From an uncultured bacterium (GTDB lineage Bacteria; Bacteroidota; Bacteroidia; Bacteroidales; Paludibacteraceae), in assembly GCA_947074225.1 (NCBI GenBank), contig CAMTOX010000113.1, forward strand, positions 1 through 6,517: 6,517 nt of DNA, in the 5' to 3' direction. The number at the start of each line of letters is the position of its first letter. The stretch's first letter is position 1. Positions 5,865 to 6,517 of this stretch are shown one piece after another. A model generated the notes under the pieces. It did no database searches. It was not told where the DNA came from and was given only the letters and a program-made list of their open reading frames with translations. A program made the position numbers and the translations under genes.

Positions 5865-6241
5865 CACAAAATAATTGGATTATAATATTTCTCTTCTTGA
5901 TATCTGAATAATTATAGTGTGAAAAGTAATCTCTTATATTCAAAATTAATTTATAATAGATAATGGCCGCTTTAATCCTTATTTGTGTATCTATTAAAGC
6001 ATCTATAAAAATGAATTAGAAACAGTTTATTTAATCTGTTTCTAATTCATTTTTATAGATAGATACCTATCATGATTATACCAAATCATACTTTGCTAAT
6101 GAGTTTGTAATTGCAACTCTTTCCGGTTTGGTTAATAAATTAAATTTTCATTAGTAAAGAAAACCCACTCTTTTTCGGACTCTATTATTTAATAATGTAT
6201 CAAGCATCTAATTTATACGTCACTTCTTAGTTACTTCTTTT
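5865..6241. other. A/T-rich intergenic region with several inverted repeats
   Basis: I find no convincing gene here on either strand; stops are dense, and the only ATG ORF noted (5963, 18 codons) is not supported. Visible structures are GCTTTAAT/ATTAAAGC (5969-5976 with 5993-6000), the 25-bp perfect repeat at 6001-6060, ATGATT/AATCAT (6072-6077 with 6084-6089), and a wide imperfect repeat CTTTGCTAATGA/TCATTAGTAAAG (6091-6102 with 6148-6159). A tandem ACTTCTT-AGTT-ACTTCTT lies just below the stop of the last gene. Confidence 0.6.
6001..6060. terminator. Perfect 25-bp inverted repeat, probable bidirectional terminator
   Basis: Positions 6001-6025 are the exact reverse complement of 6036-6060, with a 10-base A/T loop (6026-6035). 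The inner 13 bases (GAATTAGAAACAG/CTGTTTCTAATTC) are flanked inside the repeat by ATAAAAAT on one side and ATTTTTAT on the other. Each strand therefore shows a hairpin followed by a short U-run that can also pair into the stem, a common form of bidirectional terminator. It could end the beta-barrel gene coming from the right, 180 bases after its stop. Six more bases (AGATAC, 6060-6065, overlapping one base) could pair with GTATCT upstream across a bulge. Confidence 0.55.
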
Positions 6242-6438
6242 TTAAAAATGATAACTCACTGAGATATTAAATAGCGACATAGTTGACGATGCTAACCCAT
6301 AACAATTACCAAAATAGAATGCCGGAGCAATTTCAAAAGCACCAAACCATTGCCCATTTCCAACGGCGAGACCAAATAGAGTAATTTGAGTTGTTCCATA
6401 CCATAGTGTTTTATACTTTGAACTTGCATTTGTTGTCT
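6242..6438 (-). CDS. Probable outer-membrane beta-barrel protein, C-terminal fragment
   Basis: On the minus strand a frame of 64 codons runs from the contig end to TAA at 6244-6242. It reads TTNASSKYKTLWYGTTQITL, then FGLAVGNGQWFGAFEIAPAF and YFGNCYGLASSTMSLFNISV, ending SYHF. Alternating hydrophobic/polar stretches rich in aromatic and Gly residues, with a terminal Phe, are the usual look of the last strands of an outer-membrane beta-barrel recognised by BamA. No start is present: the gene runs out of the window and its frame is closed at 6439-6437 only by a TAG made with the first adapter base. The specific protein cannot be identified. No stronger family signature is visible. Confidence 0.6.
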
Positions 6439-6517
6439 AGATCGGAAGATCGTCGTGTAGGGCAAGAGTGTAGTGTATAGTTGAGTGTCTGGTCGCGTCC
6501 TGTGCGGTGAGTATATA
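6439..6517 (-). other. Illumina read-1 adapter (reverse complement) and degraded tail
   Basis: From 6439 the sequence reads AGATCGGAAGA and continues as the reverse complement of the TruSeq read-1 adapter to about 6473 with two differences (6450 G to T, 6463 A to C). The last ~44 bases keep only fragments such as TGGTCGC of the expected adapter continuation. It is the same adapter as at 108-140 in opposite orientation, so the contig has artificial terminal inverted repeats. Real sequence ends at about 6438. Confidence 0.96.

Noticed and set aside
5963..6019. 18-codon hydrophobic ORF MAALILICVSIKASIKMN on the plus strand
   Set aside because: It runs into the 25-bp inverted repeat, lacks a promoter and reads as chance in A/T-rich DNA.
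5969..6159. CRISPR array or tandem repeat cluster
   Set aside because: The repeats are inverted, of different sequence and not regularly spaced; no direct repeat-spacer pattern exists.
108..6473. Terminal inverted repeats bounding the window, as in a transposon or linear phage
   Set aside because: Both copies are the TruSeq read-1 adapter in opposite orientation, not host DNA.

Overview
The window looks like one complete metagenomic contig. Illumina adapter read-through is still attached at both ends: positions 108-140 and 6439-6473 match the TruSeq read-1 adapter in opposite orientations, and the bases outside them look like degraded read tails. Genuine genomic sequence runs from about 141 to 6438. 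The host is most likely a member of the Bacteroidota, probably Bacteroidales. The reasons are the low GC, the lack of Shine-Dalgarno sequences before the starts, -7 boxes of the TAnnTTTG type, a DeaD-type helicase with a DbpA-like RNA-binding domain and Arg/Gly-rich tail, a cysteine-rich CWC protein, and a small Bacteroidales-type conserved hypothetical. I cannot name the genus.

Layout. From 141 to 2421 (+) lies a tight dTDP-L-rhamnose operon, rfbA (5' end missing) - rfbC - rfbD, closed by a strong intrinsic terminator at 2475-2511. rfbB is not in the window. Right after the terminator is a Bacteroidota-type -7 box (2513-2521) and a 350-base non-coding stretch. The first ~95 bases of this stretch can fold into a three-way-junction RNA, or be read as a 20-codon ORF, and the rest is a long leader of the next gene. 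From 2871 to 4679 (+) is a DEAD-box RNA helicase (deaD/csdA type). Between 4715 and 4811 are two hairpins, the second a bidirectional terminator shared with a convergent minus-strand operon.

The minus-strand operon (5798 to 4808) contains, in transcription order, a small conserved gene broken by an in-frame TAG, ybaK (Cys-tRNA deacylase, GTG start) and a 60-residue cysteine-rich CWC protein. A -7 box for it is seen at 5857-5864. Between 5865 and 6241 there is no gene, but there is a perfect 25-bp inverted repeat (6001-6060) that can act as a bidirectional terminator. The last real feature is the C-terminal 64 residues of a probable outer-membrane beta-barrel protein on the minus strand, cut off by the adapter.

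The rfb genes together make dTDP-L-rhamnose for surface polysaccharide. The helicase and YbaK act in RNA remodelling and translation quality control. I see no phage, transposon, CRISPR or defence system. The best candidates for undescribed biology are the structured RNA/leader upstream of deaD and the two amber codons of the minus-strand operon: one inside a conserved gene, the other separating ybaK from an in-frame CWC gene.
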